Below are positions 46,275-57,183 of a stretch of DNA of 64,000 nucleotides, piece after piece; within the stretch, counting starts at the first letter, position 1; the number at the start of each line of letters is the position of its first letter. The notes under the pieces are model-generated. The model was not told the origin of the DNA, ran no database searches, and was given only the letters and a program-made list of their open reading frames with translations. This stretch comes from Ottelia alismoides (taxonomy: Eukaryota; Streptophyta; Magnoliopsida; Alismatales; Hydrocharitaceae): the NCBI GenBank assembly GCA_037367405.1, contig JAZKJV010000682.1, positions 1,286,501-1,350,500 of the forward strand. Direction: 5' to 3'. The translations under genes were made by a program, and so were the position numbers.

Positions 46275-47205
46275 TGTAACACACCAACCCCAAACATAGT
46301 ACCATACTTTAAACTCACAAAGTGTGGGTGTGGTATATAAGTGGTGGGGATTACTACTTGACAACCCGGCTTAAGCATTTTGGAGGTGGTTAATCGGGTC
46401 CGTATGAGTCTGATCTCAAGAGGTTGTTAGGGCCAGTAATGCTCGATAACGGACTGGGGACCTAAGCCCGGAACGTTACAAATGATATCAGAGCCGAATT
46501 CTCTCTGATAGTGGAAAGGGCTACCCGAGAGGTGGAGCCGCCCCTACAAAGAGGTTGGAGAAATGGCTATCCGGAGCGTGCAACCGCCACTATCACTGGG
46601 AAGAAGTGATGGACCATGTCGCAACGAGGACGTTGCGAATATAAGTGGGGGAGGTTGTAACACTCCAACCCCAAACATAGTGCCATACTTTAAACTCACA
46701 AAGTGTGGGTGTGGTATATAAGTGGTGGGGATTACTACTTGACAACCCGGCTTAAGCATTTTGGGGGTGGTTAATCGGGTCCGTATGGGTCTGATCTCAA
46801 GAGGTTGTTAGGGCCAGTAATGCTCCGATAACGGACCGGGGACCTAAGCCCGTTCCGTTACAAATGGTATCAGAGCCAAATTCTCTCTGATAGTGGAAAG
46901 GGCTACCCGAGAGGTGGAGCCGCCCCTACAAAGAGGTTGGAGGAAATGGTTACCCAGAGCGTGCAACCGCCACTATCACTGGGAATAAGTGATGTGCCAT
47001 ATCGCAACGAGGACGTTGTGAATATAAGTGCGGGATGTTGTAATACCCCAACCCAAACATCGTACCACATGGAAAACTCACAAAGTGTGGGTGTGGTTTA
47101 TAAGTGGTGGGGATTACTACTTGACAACTTGGACTTAAGCATTTTGGGTGGTTGGCAACGGGTCCATCTGAACCCGAACCCAACAAGTTGTCAGGACCAG
47201 TTTTC
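46275..47205 (+). mobile_element. TRIM retrotransposon in tandem array (three LTRs, two internal regions)
   Basis: LTR copies are 46,275-46,480 (206 bp), 46,656-46,862 (207 bp) and 47,039-about 47,205 (truncated). The first two run TGTAACAC... to ...GTTACA. Each complete LTR is followed after two bases by an initiator-Met primer site (TGATATCAGAGCC at 46,483, TGGTATCAGAGCC at 46,865), then about 160 bases of non-coding DNA, then a purine tract (AAGTGGGGGAGG at 46,643) directly before the next LTR. The period is about 382 bases. This is a TRIM, a miniature element without proteins, in a head-to-tail array sharing LTRs. It lacks the 5S-like promoter of Cassandra TRIMs as far as I can see. Confidence 0.85.
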
Positions 47206-47727
47206 CTCTTGCGCACAAAATACCTTGCTGCTCAATTCTTTTGAGATGTTGCTTCCTCCACGGCCCCTTCCCCTCAATGGCGTGTTATGCTCAAGCATAG
47301 ATGCAGCTGCAAGTATTGACCACACTCCCTAGCTCGATCGATAAATCGTGCCCGTTGGGGATCTCTGACTCCGGAAGCGTGTTTAACCTTGTTCATGCGG
47401 ATGATGCTGAAGTGCCTTGATGGAAAGACTCATTGCCCGCCCCTAAGCAGTCGTGCTGCCTCTTTCGAGCCATGAGGAACAAAATTCCTACAAAGAACTT
47501 CTTGGTAAAGATCGGATTTGGGGTTTTGACACAACTTGTCTGCTTTCTGGCCACCTCCCTGAATCCATTTACCAACTTTTTTTGGGAATGTAAACTCTTC
47601 TCTTTAGTTTGGAGGGAACCTGCATTGATATGCTACTTACTATCGGGGCACCCTCGTCCTGGTTGACTGACGCAGTGGGTTGGATGAGAGCGATGCACTC
47701 CCAGGATGGGCACCTTGGTATGAGGTT
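47206..47727. other. Intergenic DNA, no supported gene
   Basis: No complete reading frame or element end is recognised between the TRIM array and the old LTR. Confidence 0.45.
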
Positions 47728-49700
47728 GTTGATGAATCTCATATCTATCATCATTATTCTCATTATTTAACCATCTATCATGAACTATTCAATTAATTTA
47801 ACAATTAATTCAATATAATTAACATTTGAAACCTTGCAAATAATTAAAGTTAATTACTGTAAATAAATAAAACATAGTATTATTGTGTTTATGTGTTTAC
47901 ATTTCTCTTTATTTTATGTGTATAGATTTGACAGGAGTTTCACCGTTGGTGGGTTTGAAGAGCGGGACTTTCACAGCAGGGCATGCTGCACTTAAAGCTT
48001 CTTCAGCTAAAGTGGTGAAGCACGAGAAAGCCTGTACGGAGAATCAACATGCCTTCATCCCATTTGGTTTTGACACATTTGGCTTCTTAGCACCAGAAGC
48101 TATTGAGCTTTTAACGAGGATCCAAAAAGTGATGAACAGCAATGTGATGGACCATAGATCTATGGATGTAGTGTTTAAAAGAATTGGCTTTGCAATTCAA
48201 AAAGGTCTAGCGGCGCAGCTTGTTGCTCGCTTGCCTTCGGTTTCAATGTAAACTCCTTTGTTACGTATTGCTATGAAATGCAATCCCAAACGACAAATTA
48301 TTTATCTAAAATATCACAAAAATCAGTGTAATATTGTATATTTTTTATTATTAAAAAAATACAAAAATACAAAACAAATAAAAGTAATATTTTTATTTCT
48401 AAAAAAATAATTACAAAAATATTATGTGTGTATATACGATGTATTTTGATTTTGAGTTGTACATGAAAATTGTAGGCCTTAAAAAATACACAACCTACAT
48501 GTAGAACAGATTTTATTTTTGACTTCATTTATTGTTTTATTTCTATTTTGTATTATTTTCTCATTTATCTCATTTCTGATTGGGCCACGTGACCTCTCCT
48601 CAAGAAGCAACATAGCCCGCTCTTTAGCCCTTTTCCCGTTTAATTTCAACTGTCTGATCGTTTGATCAGGCGGTCAGATGTCCATAAGAGTCGCCTCCAT
48701 CTGGACCACTTGATCAAAATGATCCAGCGGTCCCTAGTCATTCCAATGCACCCAAATCAAGGTCCTTGAATCTCAAGATCCAACGGCCCCGCTTCATTGT
48801 CAACCTCCATCTCTCTGCTCCCAAGCGATGCTAGCTTTCGTCGGCATGACTTCAACCATTTTCTTTCGCCTCTCCATGTGTCACCTTGGCGTGATTCATG
48901 TACCATCTTGAAGCCCTTGCAACACTCTCCTTCACAACCACCAAACCCTAGCCTTCAACATCAGCTTCGTCAAGCATCTACGGTAGAAACCTCCCCTTTC
49001 AACCATCTACTCTTTCACAAATCTCCGATGAGGGCACCGGTTGGCCCTATCCGCCTTTACACGAGTATTCCTCCCAACTTCCTCATCCTTCCCTGTGACA
49101 GAGAGTGTGCCTTAAGCTAAGCCACGATGGAGTTGAATATTCGGTGATATCCACGACTTGTAAGGTGTGTCATAGTCCTTTGAAAGTGCTGCTCGATATC
49201 TGTGTCAGCCGTCCATGTATGAGCGACGACCCTGAAGTTCTTGGAGCTCCAAATCCCATGCATTTCCATCATTTCTATTCTTATTCTTCTCCCAGGTAAT
49301 TCCCAATTTCATCCATCTTTGATTTCTTCCATTTATATACACACGTACACACTCCATTTCTTCGATCTAAATATACGTTCACCGTTCCACCTCCATCTTT
49401 GTTGTCACCTTCGATTCCATTCTTGTCTTCTACATGTCATCCTCTGCTTCGATCCGGTTGACCCCCTTGCACAAGAGGTTAACCCAACCAGGGTTCCGTT
49501 CTCTCCACTACCCTACATCCCTCCATTTCACCCCCAGACGTATCGGTAATGCTTCGGCTATGTCTCTAACATCTGTAGATAGTGAGACCCTTCATTGATC
49601 AAAGCTTTACGTGCATCTCTGATAGATTTCTCGTCTGACAAAGCTTCATTGATCCATCATTCAAGCCATAACAACATCACCTACATAGATCAATCACCTT
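47728..49700 (+). mobile_element. Old Tat/Athila-like LTR, left part
   Basis: Starts TGATGAATCTC like the LTR at 14,353 and follows the same order: AT-rich start, the phrase AAATTGTAGG, CTGATTGGGCCACGTG near 48,578, then C-rich text. It is much more diverged. It is split by the Tekay element at 49,701 and continues at 59,793-60,660. An exon-like piece sits within it at 47,926-48,251. No partner LTR or internal genes were found, so it may be a solo LTR. Confidence 0.6.
47926..48251 (+). pseudogene. Exon-like fragment ending in AQLVARLP, function unknown
   Basis: An open stretch of about 108 codons after a pyrimidine-rich tract ending in TATAG, which looks like a 3' splice site. It encodes DLTGVSPLVGL, FIPFGFDTFGFLAPEAIELL and IGFAIQKGLAAQLVARLP, then stops at 48,249. 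I recall this C-terminal pattern from many uncharacterised, often reverse-transcriptase-associated, plant proteins, but not a proven function. No upstream exon is visible nearby, and it lies within LTR-like sequence. It is probably a captured or inserted last exon. Confidence 0.55.
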
Positions 49701-52309
49701 TGAAACGCCCCACCTCGACGGGAGCGCATCTCAACACCCATTCGCATTATTACCCAACAACAGTCATAAACAACCTGCATGATATACCATTTATACAAAA
49801 AAAACATGGGAAAGAAAATCTAAGTTTTCATTGATAACAAAGGTCCACATAGGAATTTGCAATAAATCCTCAGAGTCTCTTTATTACATCATAAATACTA
49901 GAAAATGAAAGATAGCAACAATTACTAAGAAACTAGTCCTCAACCTTAACCACGTCCTGCAGATGCACCACCAAAGATATGAGCCTCTGTCTCCTGCTCT
50001 ACACTTCCTGTTGGATTTCCAAAGAATGTAACTCATGAGTCAACTGACTCAGTAAGGATAAAATAACTTATAAATCAAGAGAGAGTATAGGTAGGCAATG
50101 CAAATGCAGTAACTTAACAAGTTTAGAAGAGAACATTCTAAAAGCATCTAGCATTATACAATCACTTATAATTTAGGCCTTTAATACGTACACAATCAAA
50201 CCAATTCTTTGACATATCTATATTCATATTTTCATTTACTTATCCCGGACTCGTCCGTCAAAGGAGAAAGATTACACTAGAAATGAAGTCTGCAACACTC
50301 CATTTAAAGTGCAACCCAAAACCTGTGTGCAAACGCGATCCTTCAGCTAGTCTAGTTGATAGTACTCTGACACTCGAGACGGGCATATATGTCCAATGAG
50401 TCTCAACCCTGTCAATCGAGTCTGCCGGAGGAGTCTCGCTCGCTCCCTAAAAAGTGCAACAAAACGGATCCGTAAGTGCGATGCACACGTGCATCCACCT
50501 CAATTCCACCAGAGTACCTACCACCACCCCACTCTGTGATGCCCCTCGAGTGGGGGTGACTCACTGTTGGCTCAACCGGAATACAAGGGTGTGCACCCAT
50601 CTTGTAGTATTTATCTTTTCATCTCATCATTAATATTATTAATAAACATGCTCTAAACTAATTCATCTCAGTAATCAACGATGCATCTTAGCACTCCACT
50701 TAAATCATTAGAATGTACGACCCTTGGTCACCATTCGTGCTATTATTGTTCGATCTTAAGTATACTCGCATATGTAACACACTTCCATAATGCATTGCCC
50801 TTCTCTTATTTTTTCCCTCTTTCATACTTAGATGCACATTTCAAGAATTTGGAAACCACCCCCTCGAGCTTCGGCCATACTTAAAGAGTGCTGGCTAAAA
50901 ATCTAGGACACATCCAAGGGATCTCTTACATTGTATCATGCCCTATTCTAAGAAAATTAGAAATAGAATAGATCAAGAGGCAATGGCAATTGCTTGGACC
51001 ATGATTATGAGTTGACTAATCACAAAAAAAACGAGAGATATAATTAATGGCACAATTGTAACAAGGTAAGGATCATGGAGTCCAGCACTAACGAATATCC
51101 AAAGTAGATTCTAGTTATAGGATCGAATTAAATAGAATTTCATTGGATCCCAAGGCTGATTCCCGAAGTTTGCATAACCCAATAGAAGAAGCAGAGCCTG
51201 CAATAAGAAACTTAATTAAGGTAAGGCCATGAAGCTACTGTCAATTCGGTGAATCTGAATAGCAGTAACAACTATTTTAGGTGAAGAGCCACAACGATTA
51301 CTATGTCTCTACTGGACATGTTTCAAATACATGATTTTGCCCGATATCTAGTTTCGGCATGTTTCACGTGCTGCAGTTAAAATATTATTTAATTGGCAGG
51401 GTGTTTCCTCTGATTTTATCGCAAGAAACTTGACTGTAGTTGTAATCAGAAATCTAACATGGTAAGCACGAGATCTTCATACGTGAGAGAAGAAACTATA
51501 ACACAACAACCGCTTAAGTTCTAGATGATCCAACATATAGGTTCAAAAGTGTGTGAAGTCCACAGCAAGAGGAAGGGAACATCGTACAGGGAAGGACGAT
51601 TGATCGATTATATGTGACCTTCCTATTTAATACAGGGAAAACTGATATACTACCGTAATCACGAAGAGATGATGAGAATACCAACAGCAAGAGGTGGTCC
51701 AAGGTTAAATCAAACCAAATAATCGTCGACAAAATCAGCAATCTCCTAATTGGGAGATACACGGATATAATGGGAGAATATCGAAAATCCGTTACCTATG
51801 TTAACGTACGCCTCCAAGTCCGCGTTCTTGATCGCTCGATCAAGAATCCGATGAGAGGGTTGCCTTTCCCTTGCGATGGCCTTCCTCGTCTTCTTCTTGT
51901 CTCGAAGCTACGGAGCTTGCACCATTATCCTTTTGGCTCTCTAGAGAAGGAGATGGAACAAGATAAGAGAATGACTTGGGGAAGAAGAAAGGATAGATTA
52001 GGGTTTGGAAAAGGAGTAGGAATGAGGGGAGATAAAGGGTGTGGGTCTTTATATAGTTGGGGATTAAGACATTGGTTTTAAAAGCCCTAAAACAACCCTA
52101 ATTCGAAATTAATTAACCAAAACCCGTAACCCTTAATTCCCTCAAAACCTTGACCCCTCTTCACTAAAACAGGCATATCTCCCACATCCGGACTCGGAAA
52201 TTCGCGTTTTTGGGCTCGTTGGAAAGCTTGCGACGAGACGCTTCTTTTGAGTATAATATTGAATAGGTTTTAAAGCTTCAGAAAAAACCGAAAATTACGG
52301 GGTGTTACA
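49701..52309 (-). repeat. 3' LTR of the intact Tekay element
   Basis: A 2,609-bp LTR matching 57,184-59,792. It carries the TATA box (minus CTATATAAAG) at 52,047-52,056. The tract before it on the minus strand (52,310-52,330) reads CTGTTTTTAAGGTTGTTATGA, as in the gypsy element at 14,198. Confidence 0.95.
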
Positions 52310-52434
52310 TCATAACAACCTTAAAAACAGTCTCGTCCCCGAGACTTAGGATGTAAACGGTGTAATATAACAACTTAAAAAGGTTGGATCCTATCGAGTA
52401 AAAGATAACAACCTTAAAAAAGGATGAAAGTAGC

Positions 52435-55400
52435 TTATAAATTACCTTCAAAAAGGTATGGGTAGTCCCGTCGCATATCCGCCTCAGGTTCCCAGGTGGC
52501 CTCCTCAGAGTTGTGTCGTTTCCAAAGGATCTTCACCAAGGGTATCTCCTTGTGCCTTAACTTCTTCACTGAACGATCGATGATCCGAGCTGGTTCCTCC
52601 GGATAACTCAGGTCAGTATCCACATGAAGGTCATCATAACTAATCACATGCGATGGATCATGCACATATTTTCTCCAGTTGGAGATATGAAAAACATCAT
52701 GCACACCGGCAAGGTGAGGAGGAAGAGCAATCCTGTATGCAACTTTACCAACCTTGTCGAGAATCTCGAACGGCCCGACAAACCGTGGTGCTAATTTTCC
52801 CTTCACTCCAAACCGCTGAACTCCCTTCATGGGAGAAACTCTCAAGAAGACAAAATCTCCAACCTCAAAACTAAGATCAGTGCGTCGTCTATCGCTATAG
52901 CTCTTTTGCCTACTCTGTGCAGTAAGAAATTTCTTCCGAGCTATCTTGATTGCCTTAGCACTCTCCTCCAAATACTCTACCTTATGTAGAAGGTTATGTC
53001 CAATCTCCTGCCAACTCAGAGGTGTAGAGCATCGTCTTCCATACAATGCTTCAAAAGGAGCCATACCTATGCTGGCATGGTAACTATTATTATATGTAAA
53101 CTCTGCTAACGGCAAATGGTCTTTCCATGACCCTTTCCACTCCAGCACACATGCTCGAAGAAGATCCTCCAGTGTCTGAATTGTCCTCTCAGATTGTCCG
53201 TCGGTTTGAGGGTGGTATGTAGAACTGAGGCATAGTTGTACTTCTAAAGAACTCATGAATTCCCTCCAGTAGTGAGAGGTGAACCTTGGATCACGATCAG
53301 ATACAATCTGCTTAGGCAGCCCATGAAGTCTGACAATCTCCTTAATAAAGACCACTGCAAGCTGTAAGGGAGTGCATGCCATACTCACAGGTATGAAATG
53401 TGCTGACTTAGTAAGCCTATCAACCACGACCCAGATGGCATCATGACTACTAGTGGTCCTAGGAAGACCCGTCACGAAATCCATAGATATACCCTCCCAC
53501 TTCCACTCAGGAATAGGAAGGGACTGCAAAAGTCCAGGTGACCTCTTATGCTCAGCCTTAATTTGCTGACACGTTAGGCATTTTGCCACAAACTTGGCCA
53601 CATCCCTTCTCATTTGCTTCCACCAAAAATTCTTTTTCAAATCCTTATACATCTTTGTGCCACAAGGATGTATCGACAAACGTGAACTATGTGCCTCACG
53701 CATGATCTCTTCCCTCAATTGTACATCTGCTGGAACACACAATCGATTCCCATTTCGTAGCACACCATCTTGATAAGAAAAGCCAACTAAGGTTCCTGCA
53801 ATAGCCTTCTCCTTGAGTCTCTGCATACTCAGGTCTTCCTGTTGCCCTTGGATGATTCGCTCAACTAACTCTGGATGAGAAGGGGATGGGACTATGACAG
53901 TCTCTCGACTACTCTGAAATGGATGCCAATCACTGAAAGCTGCAAGAAGATCCCATGCTTTAAGCTGAGGATGAGATTCGCTTGAATGAGACCTACGACT
54001 AAGGGCATCAGCAACCACGTTCGCCTTACCAGGATGGTAAGAGATGGTGCACTCGTAATCCTTTAACAGCTCCAGCCATCTCCTTTGCCTCATATTGAGC
54101 TCCTTCTGATCAAAAAGATGCTTGAGACTCTTGTGATCTGTGAAGATTTCGAAAGCAACACCATAAAGATAATGTCTCCACATTTTAAGAGCAAAGATAA
54201 CTGCTGCCAGTTCCATATCATGAGTTGGGTAATTTTTCTCATGGGGCTTCAACTGTCTAGATCCATATGCAACAACCTTACCATGTTGCATCAAAACCGC
54301 ACCCAGACCCTCCTTTGATGCATCGGTGTAAACCGTGAATCCATCTGGGCCCGACGGAATTGTCAAGATGGGAGCTGTAGTGAGCCTTTCCTTCAGAGTC
54401 TGGAAGCTATTCTCACATTCTTCTGACCAAGCATATGGCATCTCTTTCTTGGTTAGCTGGGTGAGGGGAAGGGCAATCTGAGAAAATCCCTTCACAAACC
54501 TCCTGTAATAACCGGCTAAGCCAAGAAAGCTTCGGATCTCAGACACATTCTTCGGTCGTTCCCAACTAAGGACTGCTTCGATTTTTGCCGGATCCACTGA
54601 CACTCCTGCACCTGAGATAACATGGCCTAAGAATGATACTTCTTGAAGCCAAAACTCACACTTACTAAACTTTGCATATATCTTGTGCCTCCGTAATGTC
54701 TCCAACACCGTCTGTAAGTGAGCGCGATGTTCCTTCTCATCTCGAGAGTATATTAGGACATCGTCAATGAAAACTACAACAAAGCTGTCGAGGAAGGGTT
54801 GAAACACCCGATTCATCATGTCCATGAATGCTGCTGGGGCATTTGTTAAGCCAAAGGGCATCACCAAGAACTCATAGTGACCATATCTGGTTCTGAAGGC
54901 AGACTTTGGTATGTCCACCTCCCGAATACGTAGTTGGTGATAACCAGACCGCAGATCAATCTTGGAGAAGATGGATGACCCTTGTAGCTGATCAAAGAGA
55001 TCGTCAATGCGTGGCAAAGGGTAACGATTCTTGATTGTTACTTTATTCAACTGCCGATAATCTATACACATGCGCATAGATCCATCCTTCTTCTTAACAA
55101 AAAGGACAGGCGCTCCCCATGGAGATGTACTAGGGCGTATGAAACCCTTCTCCAGCAGTTCTTGTAACTGCACCTTGAGTTCCTTCAGCTCAGCTGGTGC
55201 CATCCTGTATGGTGTCATGGATACTGGTTGAGTTCCTGAAATGATAGAAATCTCAAACTCCCCCTCACGAGGTGGGGGAAGCCCAGGCAAATCTGCAGGA
55301 AATACATCCGGAAAGTTCTTTACTATTTCAACATCCTCTATTCCTTCCATGGGATTTTGATTCCCAATGACATGAGCAATAAATCCTTCACACCCTTGAG

Positions 55401-57003
55401 ATAGCAGGCGATGAGCTTGCAATGCTGATATGCAGGTTACCCCTCTCGACGAGATGCTTCCATCAAATATGAATTCTTGTAGCTCAGGAATCCTGAAAAT
55501 AATCTGTTTTTGGAAACAGTCTAAACATGCGTGGTGATTCTCAAGCCAGTCCATGCCGAGAATAACATCAAAATCCTCCATCTGAATAAGCAGCAAGTAG
55601 GCCTCGAGCATATAACCTCCAATATAGACCGGGCAATCGGGAAACACCCGATGTACAACAAACACCTGACCTCCAGGTCCCTTAATAAGATAAGGGTCTG
55701 AAACCACAGTAGGCTCTCGGCCTAAGGTATCCGCAAAACTCCATGACACGAAGGAATGAGATGCGCCCGAATCAAAAAGAGCATGAGCTGTAAAGTCGCC
55801 TACTGAAATCATACCTCGTACTACTGATCCCGAAGCATGTGCTTGCCCATCGGTGATGGCATGGAGTTGTCCTTCTCTTCGTGGCCCACTGGAACCTGTC
55901 GTGCCCCGAGTCTGGTTGGGATGTCCCCTGCCACCACGAGAGGTAGAACCACGTCCCTGGTGCTGCGGACGTCCCCCTCGTACAGTACCTCGCATCTGTG
56001 AAGCTCCCAACGGACAGTTGGACCTGATGTGCCCCTCTTGGTTGCATCGGTAGCAAACACGTGCATCGGTTATGCTGTTCACCATAGGATGTGCTGGTCG
56101 TGATGGCTCGGAAAGTGCTTGCGCCAAGGTAGGAGCTCCTCCATGTGCGGACCTGGTAGACATGCCATGCCGGTAGGGGTGGGTACGTTGTCCTCTTCGT
56201 GCTGTCGAACGGTCATTACGAGCAGTCTTCCCATAATAGCTCGATCCTCCTTGCCTGGTTTGCACTGACCTGCCTTCACGCAAGTCCTCTTCTACTCGTG
56301 ATGCAGCATCAACCACTTCCTTCATAGTAACCAATCTAAGGGGTACTAGTCTCTCGCGAATTTCCTTACGGAGACCTCGAAAGAACTTGAATGCTTTGTC
56401 AGCCTCAGTCGGCACAGTGCTAGCAGCATACTTCAGCAACTCCGTGAACCTGTTTAGATAAGCAGTCACAGTCTTGTTCCCTTGCTCGAGTAGTGTGAAC
56501 TCCACGCGGCGCTGCTCTAGCCAGTATTCCGGATAGAAATGCTCCCGGAACGCCTCAGTAAATTTCTCCCAAGTAACTGGCGTTGTAATCTGCGGCTCCA
56601 TAGAACTCCACCATTCCTCAGCATAGCCTGCTAAGGAGTAAGTGGCAAGGGTAACCTTCTCCTCGTCCGGTACATGTATGGTGCGAAATACCTTTTCCAC
56701 ACGCTTCAGCCACCTCTCTGCCACATCTGGGCTTGTATTGCCCAGAAACTCCGGAACCTTCTCCTTGCGATATTTTGAAAATATGTCCTCTTGTCGCAGT
56801 GGCAGCGGCGAGGGGGAAGGAGGAGGAGGAGGAGGAGGTGGCGGCGGTCGTGGATCACCATCTCCCCCACCCATTCCAGACCCCCCTTCGGACGTAGATC
56901 TCGGCAATCGCTCCTCGAGCATAAGCTGTCTCTGCTGCACATCCTGCAGCATTGCCATCATCGCAGCCAATTGCTGCGCAGTCTGATCCCTACGAGGCGG
57001 CAT
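52435..57003 (-). CDS. Tekay/Del gag-pol polyprotein, full length
   Basis: A single unbroken frame of 1,522 codons encoding all proteins for Ty3/gypsy replication. I start at MPPRRDQ (57,003) because the sister copy at 24,900 starts at the same place; another in-frame ATG lies 15 codons upstream at 57,048. In order: gag (about 80-250) after a proline-rich linker; zinc knuckle C316, C319, H324, C329; protease DSG at 410-412; reverse transcriptase with FIDDVL (catalytic D746-D747); RNase H D893, E930, D955; integrase zinc finger H1104, H1111, C1141, C1144; integrase catalytic D1174, D1235, E1271; chromodomain-like end ([10 protein letters not shown]) about 1,485-1,521. No stops or frameshifts. 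Odd point: HPCGTK in the integrase finger where the sister copy has HPGGTK. Probably still able to encode active proteins, but expression is unknown. Confidence 0.95.
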   Translation of the reverse strand: MPPRRDQTAQQLAAMMAMLQDVQQRQLMLEERLPRSTSEGGSGMGGGDGDPRPPPPPPPPPPSPSPLPLRQEDIFSKYRKEKVPEFLGNTSPDVAERWLKRVEKVFRTIHVPDEEKVTLATYSLAGYAEEWWSSMEPQITTPVTWEKFTEAFREHFYPEYWLEQRRVEFTLLEQGNKTVTAYLNRFTELLKYAASTVPTEADKAFKFFRGLRKEIRERLVPLRLVTMKEVVDAASRVEEDLREGRSVQTRQGGSSYYGKTARNDRSTARRGQRTHPYRHGMSTRSAHGGAPTLAQALSEPSRPAHPMVNSITDARVCYRCNQEGHIRSNCPLGASQMRGTVRGGRPQHQGRGSTSRGGRGHPNQTRGTTGSSGPRREGQLHAITDGQAHASGSVVRGMISVGDFTAHALFDSGASHSFVSWSFADTLGREPTVVSDPYLIKGPGGQVFVVHRVFPDCPVYIGGYMLEAYLLLIQMEDFDVILGMDWLENHHACLDCFQKQIIFRIPELQEFIFDGSISSRGVTCISALQAHRLLSQGCEGFIAHVIGNQNPMEGIEDVEIVKNFPDVFPADLPGLPPPREGEFEISIISGTQPVSMTPYRMAPAELKELKVQLQELLEKGFIRPSTSPWGAPVLFVKKKDGSMRMCIDYRQLNKVTIKNRYPLPRIDDLFDQLQGSSIFSKIDLRSGYHQLRIREVDIPKSAFRTRYGHYEFLVMPFGLTNAPAAFMDMMNRVFQPFLDSFVVVFIDDVLIYSRDEKEHRAHLQTVLETLRRHKIYAKFSKCEFWLQEVSFLGHVISGAGVSVDPAKIEAVLSWERPKNVSEIRSFLGLAGYYRRFVKGFSQIALPLTQLTKKEMPYAWSEECENSFQTLKERLTTAPILTIPSGPDGFTVYTDASKEGLGAVLMQHGKVVAYGSRQLKPHEKNYPTHDMELAAVIFALKMWRHYLYGVAFEIFTDHKSLKHLFDQKELNMRQRRWLELLKDYECTISYHPGKANVVADALSRRSHSSESHPQLKAWDLLAAFSDWHPFQSSRETVIVPSPSHPELVERIIQGQQEDLSMQRLKEKAIAGTLVGFSYQDGVLRNGNRLCVPADVQLREEIMREAHSSRLSIHPCGTKMYKDLKKNFWWKQMRRDVAKFVAKCLTCQQIKAEHKRSPGLLQSLPIPEWKWEGISMDFVTGLPRTTSSHDAIWVVVDRLTKSAHFIPVSMACTPLQLAVVFIKEIVRLHGLPKQIVSDRDPRFTSHYWREFMSSLEVQLCLSSTYHPQTDGQSERTIQTLEDLLRACVLEWKGSWKDHLPLAEFTYNNSYHASIGMAPFEALYGRRCSTPLSWQEIGHNLLHKVEYLEESAKAIKIARKKFLTAQSRQKSYSDRRRTDLSFEVGDFVFLRVSPMKGVQRFGVKGKLAPRFVGPFEILDKVGKVAYRIALPPHLAGVHDVFHISNWRKYVHDPSHVISYDDLHVDTDLSYPEEPARIIDRSVKKLRHKEIPLVKILWKRHNSEEATWEPEADMRRDYPYLFEGNL

Positions 57004-57168
57004 GATCTGCATGAGTAGAAATAAAAAGGGAATTGTGATTAGATTCAAGAGAAGAGGTCATTTGTCAACCTTGATCTTTTTTTTTTTACAGTAGTCAGAA
57101 GACTACTTGTCTAATGTACAATGGTATTTCTCCTACCATACAGTTGTATATGACTGATGGGGTAATTG

Positions 57169-57181
57169 GGCTCTGATACAA
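57169..57181 (-). other. Primer-binding site with one mismatch
   Basis: The minus strand reads TTGTATCAGAGCC where initiator-Met primer sites normally have TGGTATCAGAGCC. It is placed two bases inside the 5' LTR. Confidence 0.8.
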
Positions 57182-57183
57182 AA

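Noticed and set aside
46275..47205. Cassandra-type TRIM with a 5S rRNA-like promoter
   Set aside because: I found no 5S-like internal control region in the LTR, so only the general TRIM label is used.
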